Positions 33,219 through 42,258 of a stretch of DNA of 48,611 bases are shown here, one piece after another (the first letter of the stretch is position 1; the number at the start of each line of letters is the position of its first letter). Location: positions 1-48,611 of the IMG/VR virus record IMGVR_UViG_3300021961_000152; one strand, 5' to 3'. Origin of the DNA: a virus. A program made the translations under genes and the position numbers. The notes beneath the pieces were generated by a model. The model ran no database searches, had not been told where the DNA came from, and saw only the letters and a list, made by a program, of their open reading frames with translations.

Positions 33219-34900
33219 TGGCTGATACATCCACATTTATGGCCGTAGGGCAAATGCCACAGGTAGACTATGGCGCTGTGTATGAGCAGGCCAAAGCCCG
33301 CAGAGAGGCCGAGCAACAAAGAAAACTAGATTACCTTAACCAGTTCCAGAAAGAACGTGGAGCATTTACAGAAGGTATGCAGTCAGCACTCCAGGAAGAA
33401 TGGGACGTCATCGAAGCAGACCTAGATTCTGGAGATATGTCGTTTGAGGCAAAGGCACGCAGACAGCGCATGTATAACAACTACAAGCAACACGCTGCCG
33501 ACGCACTAGAATACGCCACAAAGGTGAACGACCTAGAGGCTTCTATCCTGGCAGACCCACAAGCATACAATGACCCAGGTTCAATCCTTGAAGACCTAAG
33601 AACAGCGAGACAAGTTGAGGTTGGGGTAGACAATATCCCTCTTGCGATGCAGGAGATTCCTTCTCTAAATGAATTCCGTCGTTACTCACTAGAGGAGATG
33701 GCTCCTAACGTAGCGGCTGGCGGAATATTGAACGAACTAAAAGCAGGTGGTGGTATCAGCAACTTCTACGATATGGCTAAGAGCGGTCAACTAGACCCTA
33801 ACGCTGTATCCGAGAGTGTATCCGCGTACTTTGGTGCCAATGCTTTGTCTCAAGAACAAGAAGACCAGGCCATCGCATACGTAATGCACCAGTTAGGGGC
33901 GATTAGTAGCGACATGTCTGACATCTCTAAGGTTAGAAACCTATCAGAAGACCAGCGCAAAGAATACCTAGGCCAGTTCGCTCAGTATGTAACCAAGTCT
34001 TTGACTAACTTGATTGCCGACGACATTGAAACAGCGGCAGAAGAAGATGCAAGAAAGGTTAGAAACGCACAGCGTTTGACTCAAATCAAATCAGAACGAG
34101 CAGGCAAGAAGGGAACTGTTGGTGGATACCAATGGCAACCAGGAACATTGAGTCTTCCTACTATTGCTGCAGGTCGTAATGTAACTACCGATTCATTGCC
34201 AATGATGGATGCTGATTTATACGGTCACGTAGAAATACCAGGCGCTCCTTCATACACAGACATGGAGAGCGGTGTAAAATACCAAGTACACAGCATTGGG
34301 CTAGACAACGCTGGTAATCCAGTGGCTATTGTAGGTCGTTCTCAGTCCTTGATGAATCCAGAAACCGGTAAATCAGAATCACGCACTGGGTTTGAGATGA
34401 TCAACATTGGAGAACTTCCATTCGATCAAATCACCGACCAGAAGAAAGCCCTTGGAATCTACAACGCATACGAAGAAATGATGGACATGTACGGTGATAT
34501 CGCAGGTTCAGACATAGCAGGCGTTAGTGAAACTACAGGAGGAGGTATGGACGCTGACTTGAGTAGACGTATGCAAGAGAAAACCGAGGCTCTAAGAGGA
34601 CTGTCTCCAATGGGTCCGGGTATACCGCAATCACAAACAGCGCTAGTGCGACCAGAGATGGCAAATCCAGAATCGCAGTTTAGAGATATGGATGTAGAGC
34701 AGTGGGAGTCCATGAGTTTTAACGACAAGAGTAATTACGTTATCGAAAAAGTAAAAGAGAAATTCTCTAATCAAGTAGTGGGTAATGAGCGTCTCGGAAC
34801 TATGGTTACAGAGTACAGCACTTTGACACCAAGACAAAGACAGTCTGAAATCAAAAAGATGGAGCAAGCATTACTCAGAGAACTAGGCGTTGAAAAATAA
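33218..34900 (+). CDS. Internal (ejection) virion protein, gp15-like
   Basis: A 560-residue protein, highly helical and Gln/Glu/Ala-rich (DYGAVYEQAKARREAEQQRK; DVIEADLDSGDMSFEAKARR), with no enzymatic motif. By size and place, between a gp14-like and a very large third protein, it corresponds to T7 gp15 in the periplasmic DNA-ejection channel. The C-terminus (SEIKKMEQALLRELGVEK) is a short helix. Assignment rests on gene order and composition, not on residue similarity. Confidence 0.6.
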   Translation: MADTSTFMAVGQMPQVDYGAVYEQAKARREAEQQRKLDYLNQFQKERGAFTEGMQSALQEEWDVIEADLDSGDMSFEAKARRQRMYNNYKQHAADALEYATKVNDLEASILADPQAYNDPGSILEDLRTARQVEVGVDNIPLAMQEIPSLNEFRRYSLEEMAPNVAAGGILNELKAGGGISNFYDMAKSGQLDPNAVSESVSAYFGANALSQEQEDQAIAYVMHQLGAISSDMSDISKVRNLSEDQRKEYLGQFAQYVTKSLTNLIADDIETAAEEDARKVRNAQRLTQIKSERAGKKGTVGGYQWQPGTLSLPTIAAGRNVTTDSLPMMDADLYGHVEIPGAPSYTDMESGVKYQVHSIGLDNAGNPVAIVGRSQSLMNPETGKSESRTGFEMINIGELPFDQITDQKKALGIYNAYEEMMDMYGDIAGSDIAGVSETTGGGMDADLSRRMQEKTEALRGLSPMGPGIPQSQTALVRPEMANPESQFRDMDVEQWESMSFNDKSNYVIEKVKEKFSNQVVGNERLGTMVTEYSTLTPRQRQSEIKKMEQALLRELGVEK

Positions 34901-34909
34901 ATACAATAG

Positions 34910-37900
34910 ATGGAACCAGAATTTTTGAAAGAATTAGAGAGCGCTTATAACCGTGGAGCAACCATTGACGATGTTCGTGGAGTGCTAGGCGATGACCAAG
35001 AGTTGCTCACTATGGCGGAAGACTTTTATTCAAAAAAAAAAGAATCTACCGAAGGTTCTCGAAGCGCCGGTCCTTCGGTTTCTCCGTCAGAGTACGTGGA
35101 AGATATTACGGCATCTCTTTCTACACAACTCGACTCTGAATCTAAGGCGCACATCACTGGTTTTGTTGGAACTATAGATGAATCCATCCGAAACGGAGTA
35201 CCGATTGAGAGTATCCGTCAGTCATTGGCAGATGACAATCAACTTTTAGGGATAGCAAACGACTATTACCGTACAGTTCAAGCAGCACAGCGACCACGCT
35301 TTGATGTGATGAAAGAGCATCCGCTCATCATTGACGATAACCCCAGTGAATTAGGTCGTTTATGGAACCGCGCTGTTGCTGGTGGTATCCTTGCCAATGA
35401 AGTGCAAGAAGGTGAGGTTAGCGGCAACATGAATTACGAGAAGATTGCCTACCTCAATAGTATTATACAGCGTGATGCTCCTAGAGAGGAAGACTACTTG
35501 TACGATACTTCTAATCCGGTGGGCAGTTTCGCCCTTGATGTTATCCGTACCATTCCAGAATCACTTATCTCTATGGCCACTGCCACAGGTGCAGGAGCAA
35601 GAGGTGCGGCCGCAGGCACCGCAGCAGGTGCGGCTGCAGGTTCTGTTATCCCAGGAGCAGGAACAGCGGCGGGTGCAACCACAGGTGCTGTTGCAGGATA
35701 CTTTGGTGGCGCTTCACTCGGCCTTGAGTACGCTCACTCTATTATGGATGTACTTCGTGAGGAGGGCGTAGACGTTACTTCTCCCGACCAACTATATACC
35801 GCTACCCAAGATGCAGAGATAATGTCTAAGGCACGAGAAAAAGGCCTTAAACGCGGTATTCCAATCGCTGTATTCGATGCAATCTCCGGTGGTGTTGCCG
35901 GTAAGGTGGGTACTACCCTTGTAAAATCAGTAGGTAAATCGGCTAGAAACAGAGCGGCCAAGGTAGCCGCCGCAGAAACCCTAGTTCAAGCAGGACTTGG
36001 GGGTACTGGTGAGTTCGCAGGACAGGTTATATCTGGTGAGGATATTCGTCCACGTGATATCGCACTCGAAGCATTCGCAGAACTAGGTCCAGCCGCACCA
36101 GCGATGGCCTACAATCTTGCCGGTCGTATCGGAAAGACACCTGGCGAGTTAGACTACATAGACTGGGCGAAGCAACAGAATCAAACTGACTTAGCCAGGG
36201 CGCTTGAAACTACAAAGATTATGGGTGGCGGGCGCATCCGCGCTATCGAGAAGGAGATTGAGTCACTAAGAAAATCTGAGGACCGTGGTACTAACGCAGA
36301 TGCTAGAATAAAACAGCGCATTAGAGAACTTAGAAACGAAAAGCACGAACTACTCAAGGCAAACGCAGAGCGCGTGTTAAGCCTAGACGAAGAACAGCGT
36401 CAGAAGGTTGAAGAACTTACTCGTGCTATCGGAGCAGGGGTGGACGTAATCAACAATATGCCAGACCTGTCGGCCGAAGAAAAAGCGCGAACTGAGCAAT
36501 CGCTACGAAAAGACCTTAATGAATTAGACAATATACTAAAAACACCAAGACCAGATGATACGCAAGTTGGCACCGAAGAAGTACCGAGTGGTGAGCAAGT
36601 CGGGGAAGAACCTGGGCGAGTACCCCAGTCGGAAATTAGCAGAGGAAAGGCTGAGATTAGTAGAATACTTCAAGCACGCGAAGAAGACCAAGCGTTAACC
36701 TCTCGTCACAAGGACGCAGATACCGCATACAACGCATGGAACAAGGGTAAGAAAAAGTTTTTCAATCTCTTTGACAGAAACGATGCGGCTGCACTACGCA
36801 GAATGCTAGAGAATGGAGAGTTCTTACCTCAAGAGGAGCGTGTATGGAACAGGATTATTCTAGCAAGTGAAGCCAGAAGAAAGCAAAGTCCTAATGAAAA
36901 GTATTTCAACATAGGTAGAGGGGTTACTGGCTACAAAGCGGCAGTAAAAAATGCTGGAATGCCATACACCCGTAGTGCAGGTATGACTACAGCCGTTGGG
37001 CTAGAAGGTCCTGTCGCCGTGATGCTTCCTATCCAGAGAGAATCGCTAACAGGACGCGGACTAGAGGATAGATACACCGCACAAGGAACAGCGTACCACG
37101 AAATCTTCCATAAGATATTCTCCAAGCATTTCGACGACAACCCAATGGACTTTAATCAGTTCAGAAAATTGGTTATCCGAAGAATGTCTGAGTCCGACGT
37201 AAAAGAACTCAATGAATTTGCAGACAGATACAGCGAGGAAAGCAAGCCGTCTGGAATAGGTGCGTACAGGTCAGAGGAATTCATGGTGCAGTTAGGTGCG
37301 TTGTTAGGGTCTGAGAGGATACAGTTCCAGGCATCTATGCTTGAGGAAATCAAGGCGTTCCTCAACGCCCTTGTAGGGAAACTAACAGGACAGCGTGTAC
37401 AGATATTTGAAGACGCTGCATTGGCTAAAGATGTTGCCGCATATATGCAAGGGATGTCTAAAGCAGTAGCGGCAGGAGCAGATATAGGTCGGGTAGAAAT
37501 GTCAGAGCGCCTCCAAGGAGAGAGATTCCAGAGAGTACCAGCAGAAATGGAGGCAGTTGTAGAAAAGGATGAATACGGCTTCGACATATTGGGTGAGGAG
37601 GCTACGTTTAGAGAGGTTACTCCAGCAGGAAACCGAGCAGGAATTCCAGACCCAGAAAACTACGACAAAACATTCGATCCAGTTGAGAAACTACTCAACA
37701 CCATACGTCCTAGATTGAATGAACTACTGGTTCGTTTAGAGAAGACGTTAGGTGTAGACAGACTACGTGCAAACAGACGTGATATCTTACAGGCATTAGA
37801 GGTTTCTGAATCCATCAATGTACAACACATCAACAGGTTCTTCCTTGCACTACGAGGTGTCAATAAAATCGTAAGCAAGATGTCGCCAGAACAAAGAGAG

Positions 37901-40702
37901 GAAGTTGCTGGGCTTGCTAATGATTATTTGTTTAGCGAGAACGCAGACACACGCAGGGCGGCACTAGAATCCCTTAATAGTATAGACGAAAACATAGGCA
38001 TTGAACTAGCCAGACTAGCCGCAGTTCGTGAATCACTACAGGAGATGATTCAAAACAGCGCTGTGTTCGGTCAGTTGACGGAGGATATGCGTGAAGCCAT
38101 CAAGGACAGAACATCCTTCTATGGTACGCGTACTTACCGAGCGTTTACTGACCCGAACTGGAAGTTTGACATTGAACTGAAAAGAGCAGCCGAGAAAGCC
38201 TTGGTAGAATTAGAGGTCGAAAAAAGAATACAAGAAATTCTTGACGACCCGGACAGTGATGCGGCGCAAAGAATATCGGAACAACCTGGAGGTGATCCAA
38301 CGAATGAGACTCATGTTGGAATATACGTTGAGACCGAGGAGTTAGGTAAAATAAAAACAAAAGTAGGAAACTACTTAAGAGAGTTAGAGGGGGCGTCAGC
38401 GGCAAACAGGTCTAAATATGGAGATGGACTTGAAGGTTCAAGGGTATTGGGTAAACTGAGAATCCCAACGAAGAAACTCAAACAGCGCAAAGACTTGCCT
38501 ATTGAGTTGATGGAATACCTGGGCGTAGAGAAGGACCCGTACATCAAGTTCAGCCAGACAATCGCAACACTCGTTAATATGACACAGCAGTTTACGCTGT
38601 CTGATAGAGTGAATGAAATTGCTCAGCGCAGTAACCTAGGTGATTTGATTATCAATCCATCGGTATGGAAGAACCTTGAGAAGAACGTCAAGGAAGACTT
38701 TAAGGTTGATGAGAACGGTGTCCTGTTGGAGCAACCAATGAGTCTTGGTGATATCATTCAACTCGGTAGAGATATTGGTGCCATTGAGTCCGGAGAATCT
38801 ATCGCTGAGTTCTACGAGAGAATAGGCGCTACAGAATTCCTAGACGAAGAAGGGAATGTATCTACAAAAAACAGAAAGGAACAAAGAGGTCTCGTGCTAG
38901 GGGAGGTATATGATTACTTCCAGAAAAACTACACCAAGATTGACCAAGTAAAATCTCCGATGTACAACAAGTATGTGAAGAACGACTTTGTTGGTATGTT
39001 GAAGATGACTCCGCTGTATAATGCGGAGGAGAACCAAAAGTTCTTGCAGGGATACTACCGGTTGCTATTGCAGATGCGTAGAGTAAGAGTATTGTACAAC
39101 CTACCCACTTGGAGAAAGAACATTATGGGTGGTTGGTACTTCTTGGCCGCAAACTTTGTGCTTCCTTACGGTAAGGAACGCGGAGGATTAACGGTGATGA
39201 AAGACTTGAAGAACCGCTTTAAGAAAATGAAAGAGGGACAAGTCGATCCAGAACTAGAAGTAGTGCTAAACAGAATGGGAGAACTAGGTTTGCTTGGTTC
39301 TTCTCCAAACATGGCGTTGTTCGGGGACATCAACGATTCCTTCATGGCGATGGTTAACGGACAGAACGCGGATACAGCGTGGGGATGGTTGCCAGGAAAG
39401 ATTAAGGAAGCCAACAACAAGTTAGGACAGAAGGCGGCACGTGTTGCATACCAGTACGGTTTCATTGATGACTATACCAAAATGATTGCCTACCTCACAA
39501 AGCGTGAGAACTTTGCTAAGCGCCTTGAATCTAATCCAGATGGTAAGGCATACAAGGACTTGAGTGAAGCGCAGAAACAACAAGTAGACTTAGCCGTAGC
39601 AGAGCGTATCAAGCAGAACATGCCTACGATGTCTCGTATTCACCCAGCATTTCGCCACTTGTTTAAGTTGCCTGCTGGAGATTTCCTTTCGTTCCGTGTT
39701 GAAGCCTTCCGTAGTTTCTTTGGAATCTACAAGAACGCCATTGAAGATTTGCGTGAGGCAGCAACCAACAAGAACCTTACCGAATCACAGCGTAACGCAT
39801 ACCTATTAGACTCAGTGGGTACATTGAGTATGGGACTTATGCTTGCGGGATTATCTAAGTACGGATACCAGGCGTTAGCGGGTATGCTACTCAAGGACGA
39901 TGAGGAAGAAGAACTAGGAATGCAGGCGCGTGGTGCTAACTATATCCTACCTCCTTGGATGCAGGGCGCAAACATCGTCGCTGTAGACATGGACAAGAGT
40001 GGTAAGATTCGTTTTGCCAACATGAGTTCGGAAGATCCATACGACGAGATACAAGGTCTTATCTATGGGCGTAACGGTATTACTAGAAGTGAATCGTTAA
40101 TGAATATCGCGGCCGACTTCAAGGACCCTAACCTTGCTGTGCGATTATTGGTGAACCTAGCGGAGGGGAAAGATAGTTACGGAAGACCTATCCTTAACAA
40201 CGAGGACGTGAACTGGTTTAACAGATACATCATCGGTCCTTCACTCACCGAATGGTCGGATGCGTATGGCTCTTATATATTCAAGGAGACATTCATTCCA
40301 CCCAACATGAACTACATCGCTCGTGAATACAGAAAGCGTATGGACGAAGCCAAGGAGAATCCAGATATAGAACTCCAGCCACTAGCAACAGCAGGGCAGT
40401 TGTCAACAGCGCTATTGTTCCGTGACTATCCGGTGGATATTCCTCGACAGTTCTATTATAATATGCAGGAGCAGAACTTCCGCACACCATACAGCGAACT
40501 TTCAGAAGACAGAAGGGTGATGCGTCAAGCAAGGTTGGACGAGGTAAAACAAGCCTATCAATTTGTAGTCAACTACGGAACCAAGTTTGGGAATCCAAAG
40601 ATGATTAGCAACGTAGAGAACACCATCAAGAAAACGTTTAACAAAAGCCCAGACGAAATGCTGTACATCATTTACGGCATCGAACTTCCAGGAGCAGAAT
40701 AG
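34910..40702 (+). CDS. Giant internal virion protein with zinc-metalloprotease motif
   Basis: A 1930-residue protein, third of the ejection-type set (gp16 position). Two related N-terminal helical repeats (ATIDDVRGVLGDDQELLTMA and PIESIRQSLADDNQLLGIAN) are followed by a Gly/Ala-rich membrane-active segment at about 225-275 (GTGAGARGAAAGTAAGAAAG). A zincin motif His730-Glu-x-x-His734 (YHEIFHKIF) has a possible third ligand in RSEEFMVQ (Glu789/790), as in metalloproteases of polyvalent phage proteins. The long C-terminal part is helical and Arg/Lys-rich and carries a late hydrophobic stretch (VGTLSMGLMLAGLSKYGYQ). It probably enters the host with the DNA, digesting host proteins or clearing its own path. 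No transglycosylase motif was seen. Confidence 0.72.
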   Translation: MEPEFLKELESAYNRGATIDDVRGVLGDDQELLTMAEDFYSKKKESTEGSRSAGPSVSPSEYVEDITASLSTQLDSESKAHITGFVGTIDESIRNGVPIESIRQSLADDNQLLGIANDYYRTVQAAQRPRFDVMKEHPLIIDDNPSELGRLWNRAVAGGILANEVQEGEVSGNMNYEKIAYLNSIIQRDAPREEDYLYDTSNPVGSFALDVIRTIPESLISMATATGAGARGAAAGTAAGAAAGSVIPGAGTAAGATTGAVAGYFGGASLGLEYAHSIMDVLREEGVDVTSPDQLYTATQDAEIMSKAREKGLKRGIPIAVFDAISGGVAGKVGTTLVKSVGKSARNRAAKVAAAETLVQAGLGGTGEFAGQVISGEDIRPRDIALEAFAELGPAAPAMAYNLAGRIGKTPGELDYIDWAKQQNQTDLARALETTKIMGGGRIRAIEKEIESLRKSEDRGTNADARIKQRIRELRNEKHELLKANAERVLSLDEEQRQKVEELTRAIGAGVDVINNMPDLSAEEKARTEQSLRKDLNELDNILKTPRPDDTQVGTEEVPSGEQVGEEPGRVPQSEISRGKAEISRILQAREEDQALTSRHKDADTAYNAWNKGKKKFFNLFDRNDAAALRRMLENGEFLPQEERVWNRIILASEARRKQSPNEKYFNIGRGVTGYKAAVKNAGMPYTRSAGMTTAVGLEGPVAVMLPIQRESLTGRGLEDRYTAQGTAYHEIFHKIFSKHFDDNPMDFNQFRKLVIRRMSESDVKELNEFADRYSEESKPSGIGAYRSEEFMVQLGALLGSERIQFQASMLEEIKAFLNALVGKLTGQRVQIFEDAALAKDVAAYMQGMSKAVAAGADIGRVEMSERLQGERFQRVPAEMEAVVEKDEYGFDILGEEATFREVTPAGNRAGIPDPENYDKTFDPVEKLLNTIRPRLNELLVRLEKTLGVDRLRANRRDILQALEVSESINVQHINRFFLALRGVNKIVSKMSPEQREEVAGLANDYLFSENADTRRAALESLNSIDENIGIELARLAAVRESLQEMIQNSAVFGQLTEDMREAIKDRTSFYGTRTYRAFTDPNWKFDIELKRAAEKALVELEVEKRIQEILDDPDSDAAQRISEQPGGDPTNETHVGIYVETEELGKIKTKVGNYLRELEGASAANRSKYGDGLEGSRVLGKLRIPTKKLKQRKDLPIELMEYLGVEKDPYIKFSQTIATLVNMTQQFTLSDRVNEIAQRSNLGDLIINPSVWKNLEKNVKEDFKVDENGVLLEQPMSLGDIIQLGRDIGAIESGESIAEFYERIGATEFLDEEGNVSTKNRKEQRGLVLGEVYDYFQKNYTKIDQVKSPMYNKYVKNDFVGMLKMTPLYNAEENQKFLQGYYRLLLQMRRVRVLYNLPTWRKNIMGGWYFLAANFVLPYGKERGGLTVMKDLKNRFKKMKEGQVDPELEVVLNRMGELGLLGSSPNMALFGDINDSFMAMVNGQNADTAWGWLPGKIKEANNKLGQKAARVAYQYGFIDDYTKMIAYLTKRENFAKRLESNPDGKAYKDLSEAQKQQVDLAVAERIKQNMPTMSRIHPAFRHLFKLPAGDFLSFRVEAFRSFFGIYKNAIEDLREAATNKNLTESQRNAYLLDSVGTLSMGLMLAGLSKYGYQALAGMLLKDDEEEELGMQARGANYILPPWMQGANIVAVDMDKSGKIRFANMSSEDPYDEIQGLIYGRNGITRSESLMNIAADFKDPNLAVRLLVNLAEGKDSYGRPILNNEDVNWFNRYIIGPSLTEWSDAYGSYIFKETFIPPNMNYIAREYRKRMDEAKENPDIELQPLATAGQLSTALLFRDYPVDIPRQFYYNMQEQNFRTPYSELSEDRRVMRQARLDEVKQAYQFVVNYGTKFGNPKMISNVENTIKKTFNKSPDEMLYIIYGIELPGAE

Positions 40703-40710
40703 TATATTTG
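40703..40710 (+). promoter_or_regulatory. -7 box TATATTTG, near-leaderless
   Basis: TAnnTTTG overlapping the stop of the giant gene by position and followed by TAGG and ATG 40715: four bases, so the lysis cassette has its own leaderless-type promoter. Confidence 0.75.
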
Positions 40711-40714
40711 TAGG

Positions 40715-40936
40715 ATGAAGTGGACAGAAATCTTTAAGGATAGCAACGACTGGAACGAGAAAACCATCATTGGTTTCTTGTCGTTTGCGGTAATGGTAAT
40801 CGTGATGGTTGCCGATGTAGCAACAGGGGCTTTTGGTAAGGACCTTCCTGTTAATGAATTCATCTATAACAGTTTTGTTATAGTAACCCTCGGTAGCCTA
40901 GGCGTGGCTGGCGTGGAAAAATTTGCAAAGAAATGA
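40715..40936 (+). CDS. Holin-like protein, two membrane segments
   Basis: A 73-residue protein with two hydrophobic helices (IIGFLSFAVMVIVMVADVA, about 19-37; SFVIVTLGSLGVAGV, about 52-66), a short acidic loop and a charged C-terminus (EKFAKK). Class II holins look like this: they hold lytic enzymes back until they form holes in the inner membrane. It begins the lysis cassette and overlaps the next gene by ATGA. Confidence 0.75.
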   Translation: MKWTEIFKDSNDWNEKTIIGFLSFAVMVIVMVADVATGAFGKDLPVNEFIYNSFVIVTLGSLGVAGVEKFAKK

Positions 40937-41094
40937 CAGAGACAGATATGAAAGTAATGTTATTGAACGCAAGCACGTTCGTTATTACTTTTGCTGAAAT
41001 AGAAATGGCATTAAAGATTGCGCTGTTGCTTATCTCTATTGGATACACCGCACAGCGATGGTACTTGATGCACAAAGAAAGTAAGAATGGCTAA
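40933..41094 (+). CDS. Small single-pass membrane protein (53 aa)
   Basis: A 53-residue gene lying in the 40936-41087 gap: MTETDMKVMLLNASTFVITF, then EIEMALKIALLLISIGYTAQ, RWYLMHKE and a basic end. One clear transmembrane helix (about 25-41) with a positive C-terminal side. Its ATG (40933) overlaps the stop of the holin-like gene (ATGA) and its stop overlaps the start at 41087, so it fits the packed lysis cassette. Probably a second holin or antiholin. Confidence 0.7.
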   Translation: MTETDMKVMLLNASTFVITFAEIEMALKIALLLISIGYTAQRWYLMHKESKNG

Positions 41095-41371
41095 GATCGG
41101 AGAGGATACAGAAATCACACTTGACCTAAAGACCATAGTTATAGTAGTAGCATTCTTAGTATCCTTAATCGGGATGTGGTTCACCCTGCAAAAAGATATA
41201 GACCTTGCAAAAGAACTTCCGGAACCAAACATATCACGCACAGAGTATGACCTTAAAGACCAGATGGTACGCGATGCCATCATGCGTACACAAGAGCAGG
41301 TTGAGGAGATAGGTAAGGATGTTAAGGTCATTGATGAACGCCTCTTTGAAATTCAACAGAAACAAAAATGA
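41087..41371 (+). CDS. Membrane-anchored coiled-coil protein of the lysis cassette
   Basis: A 94-residue protein: one membrane helix (IVIVVAFLVSLIGMWFTL, about 18-35) followed by a periplasmic-type helical region (QVEEIGKDVKVIDERLFEIQ). This single-anchor plus coiled-coil form recalls an inner-membrane spanin or a holin regulator. Because the last gene in the cassette looks like a complete unimolecular spanin, an antiholin-type or scaffolding role may be likelier. Overlaps the next gene by ATGA. Confidence 0.6.
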   Translation: MAKIGEDTEITLDLKTIVIVVAFLVSLIGMWFTLQKDIDLAKELPEPNISRTEYDLKDQMVRDAIMRTQEQVEEIGKDVKVIDERLFEIQQKQK

Positions 41372-41673
41372 GAACACTGCTATTCTTTTTGCTACTGTCC
41401 ATTCCTTCCTTCGGTCAGAACGCTTTGATTCACATCAATGCGGAATTCAATAAGTCGAACGATTGGTATGGCCTTGAAATTATTGAAGGCATCAAAGTAT
41501 ACAATGGTTACATTGATCAGAACCCCGCTATCCAAAAGAAATACAAAATCACCAAGGTTCCTACCCTTATACTCTTTAGAGACGGAGAGGAAATAGAGAG
41601 ATGGGAAGCAGGGCTGGACATGAAACTGCACATCACTAGTAGCGAGGTGCAAAAAGAAATAGATAGTTTGTAA
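41368..41673 (+). CDS. Secreted thioredoxin-fold protein lacking the CxxC
   Basis: A 101-residue protein with a clear signal peptide (RTLLFFLLLSIPSFGQ, likely cut after the Gln) and a mature domain of thioredoxin type: VYNGYIDQNPAIQKKYKITK, then VPTLILFRDGEEIERWEAGL with the cis-Pro and the usual GxE-x-W ending. Where the WCxxC should be there is FNKSNDWYG, so no redox dithiol exists. Such a periplasmic thioredoxin-fold protein between holin-like and spanin genes is unusual; it may act in protein-protein contact. Coupled to both neighbours by short overlaps. Confidence 0.65.
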   Translation: MRTLLFFLLLSIPSFGQNALIHINAEFNKSNDWYGLEIIEGIKVYNGYIDQNPAIQKKYKITKVPTLILFRDGEEIERWEAGLDMKLHITSSEVQKEIDSL

Positions 41674-42089
41674 TGAAATGGCCGGTCGCGTTAATCACCA
41701 TAGCCTTATTGAGTTCCTGCAGCGCTCAGTGGCACCTAAAGAAAGCAATCAAGAAGGACCCGACACTACTCCAGACGGACACGATTGCTATTGTGGATAC
41801 GGTTGTGACGCCACCTGTTACTTTGACGGACACGGTGACGTTGCGTACACAGGACACCCTGGTTATTCAAAAGGATAAACTCAAGGTCAAGATTGTAAGA
41901 TCATTTGATACTATCATGGTCGATGCCATCTGTGAATCCGACACCATCGTAAGAGTAGTAGAAGTACCTGTGCCGTCCCTCGTTATGAAGGACAGCGACA
42001 GGTGGTACAACAAGGTTTACAAGTTTTCTTTTTACTTGCTGTTACTTCTTCTTTCTGCACTCGTCGTATATAGGAAATTACTTTCCTAA
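41673..42089 (+). CDS. Unimolecular spanin (lipoprotein plus C-terminal membrane helix)
   Basis: A 138-residue protein with an N-terminal lipoprotein signal (ITIALLSSC, Cys16 as the lipidated residue) and a C-terminal membrane helix (FSFYLLLLLLSALVVYRK). That combination, outer-membrane lipid anchor plus inner-membrane helix on one chain, defines u-spanins such as T1 gp11, which fuse the two membranes in the last lysis step. The middle (VDTVVTPPVTLTDTVTLRTQ) is Thr/Val/Asp-rich and likely beta. Its stop codon directly abuts the end of the opposing minus-strand gene. Confidence 0.8.
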   Translation: MKWPVALITIALLSSCSAQWHLKKAIKKDPTLLQTDTIAIVDTVVTPPVTLTDTVTLRTQDTLVIQKDKLKVKIVRSFDTIMVDAICESDTIVRVVEVPVPSLVMKDSDRWYNKVYKFSFYLLLLLLSALVVYRKLLS

Positions 42090-42094
42090 TTAGG
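42071..42094. other. Inverted repeats at the convergent gene junction
   Basis: TAGGAAA (42071-42077), TTAC, TTTCCTA (42082-42088), and the palindrome CCTAATTAGG (42085-42094), straddle the point where the plus-strand and minus-strand gene blocks meet. It lacks T-runs but is symmetric, so it could slow polymerases from both sides. Confidence 0.45.
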
Positions 42095-42188
42095 AACCGC
42101 AAGCCTCGCAATCTTCTGGGTTTTCAATGTTGCAAGTTGGCTGTTCAGCGGACTCAAGTTCCGCTACGAATTTGTCGAAGTCTTCCAT
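42090..42188 (-). CDS. Acidic 32-aa protein with C-terminal cysteines
   Basis: A short minus-strand gene: MEDFDKFVAELESAEQPTCN then IENPEDCEACGS. The CxxC with another Cys is typical of tiny metal- or thiol-using phage proteins, and I recall similar NPEDC-xxC-GS ends in Bacteroidota phages. It is the last gene of the minus-strand block; its stop (42090-42092) abuts the plus-strand stop at 42089. Function unknown. Confidence 0.55.
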   Translation of the reverse strand: MEDFDKFVAELESAEQPTCNIENPEDCEACGS

Positions 42189-42258
42189 AATGAGCGATAA
42201 AAAAATAGGTTGTGCCCCACAGAATTGTGAGGGAGAACGAAGATACGAAACCTCTACC

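Noticed and set aside
41678-41878. 66-codon frame nested in the spanin gene (Rz/Rz1-like arrangement)
   Set aside because: No lipobox or signal peptide in the nested frame, while the main frame already has both spanin anchors.
42199-42232. Minus-strand hairpin followed by seven T
   Set aside because: The stem is separated from the T-run by 9 bases, too far for a normal terminator, and it would cut off the small gene at 42090-42188.
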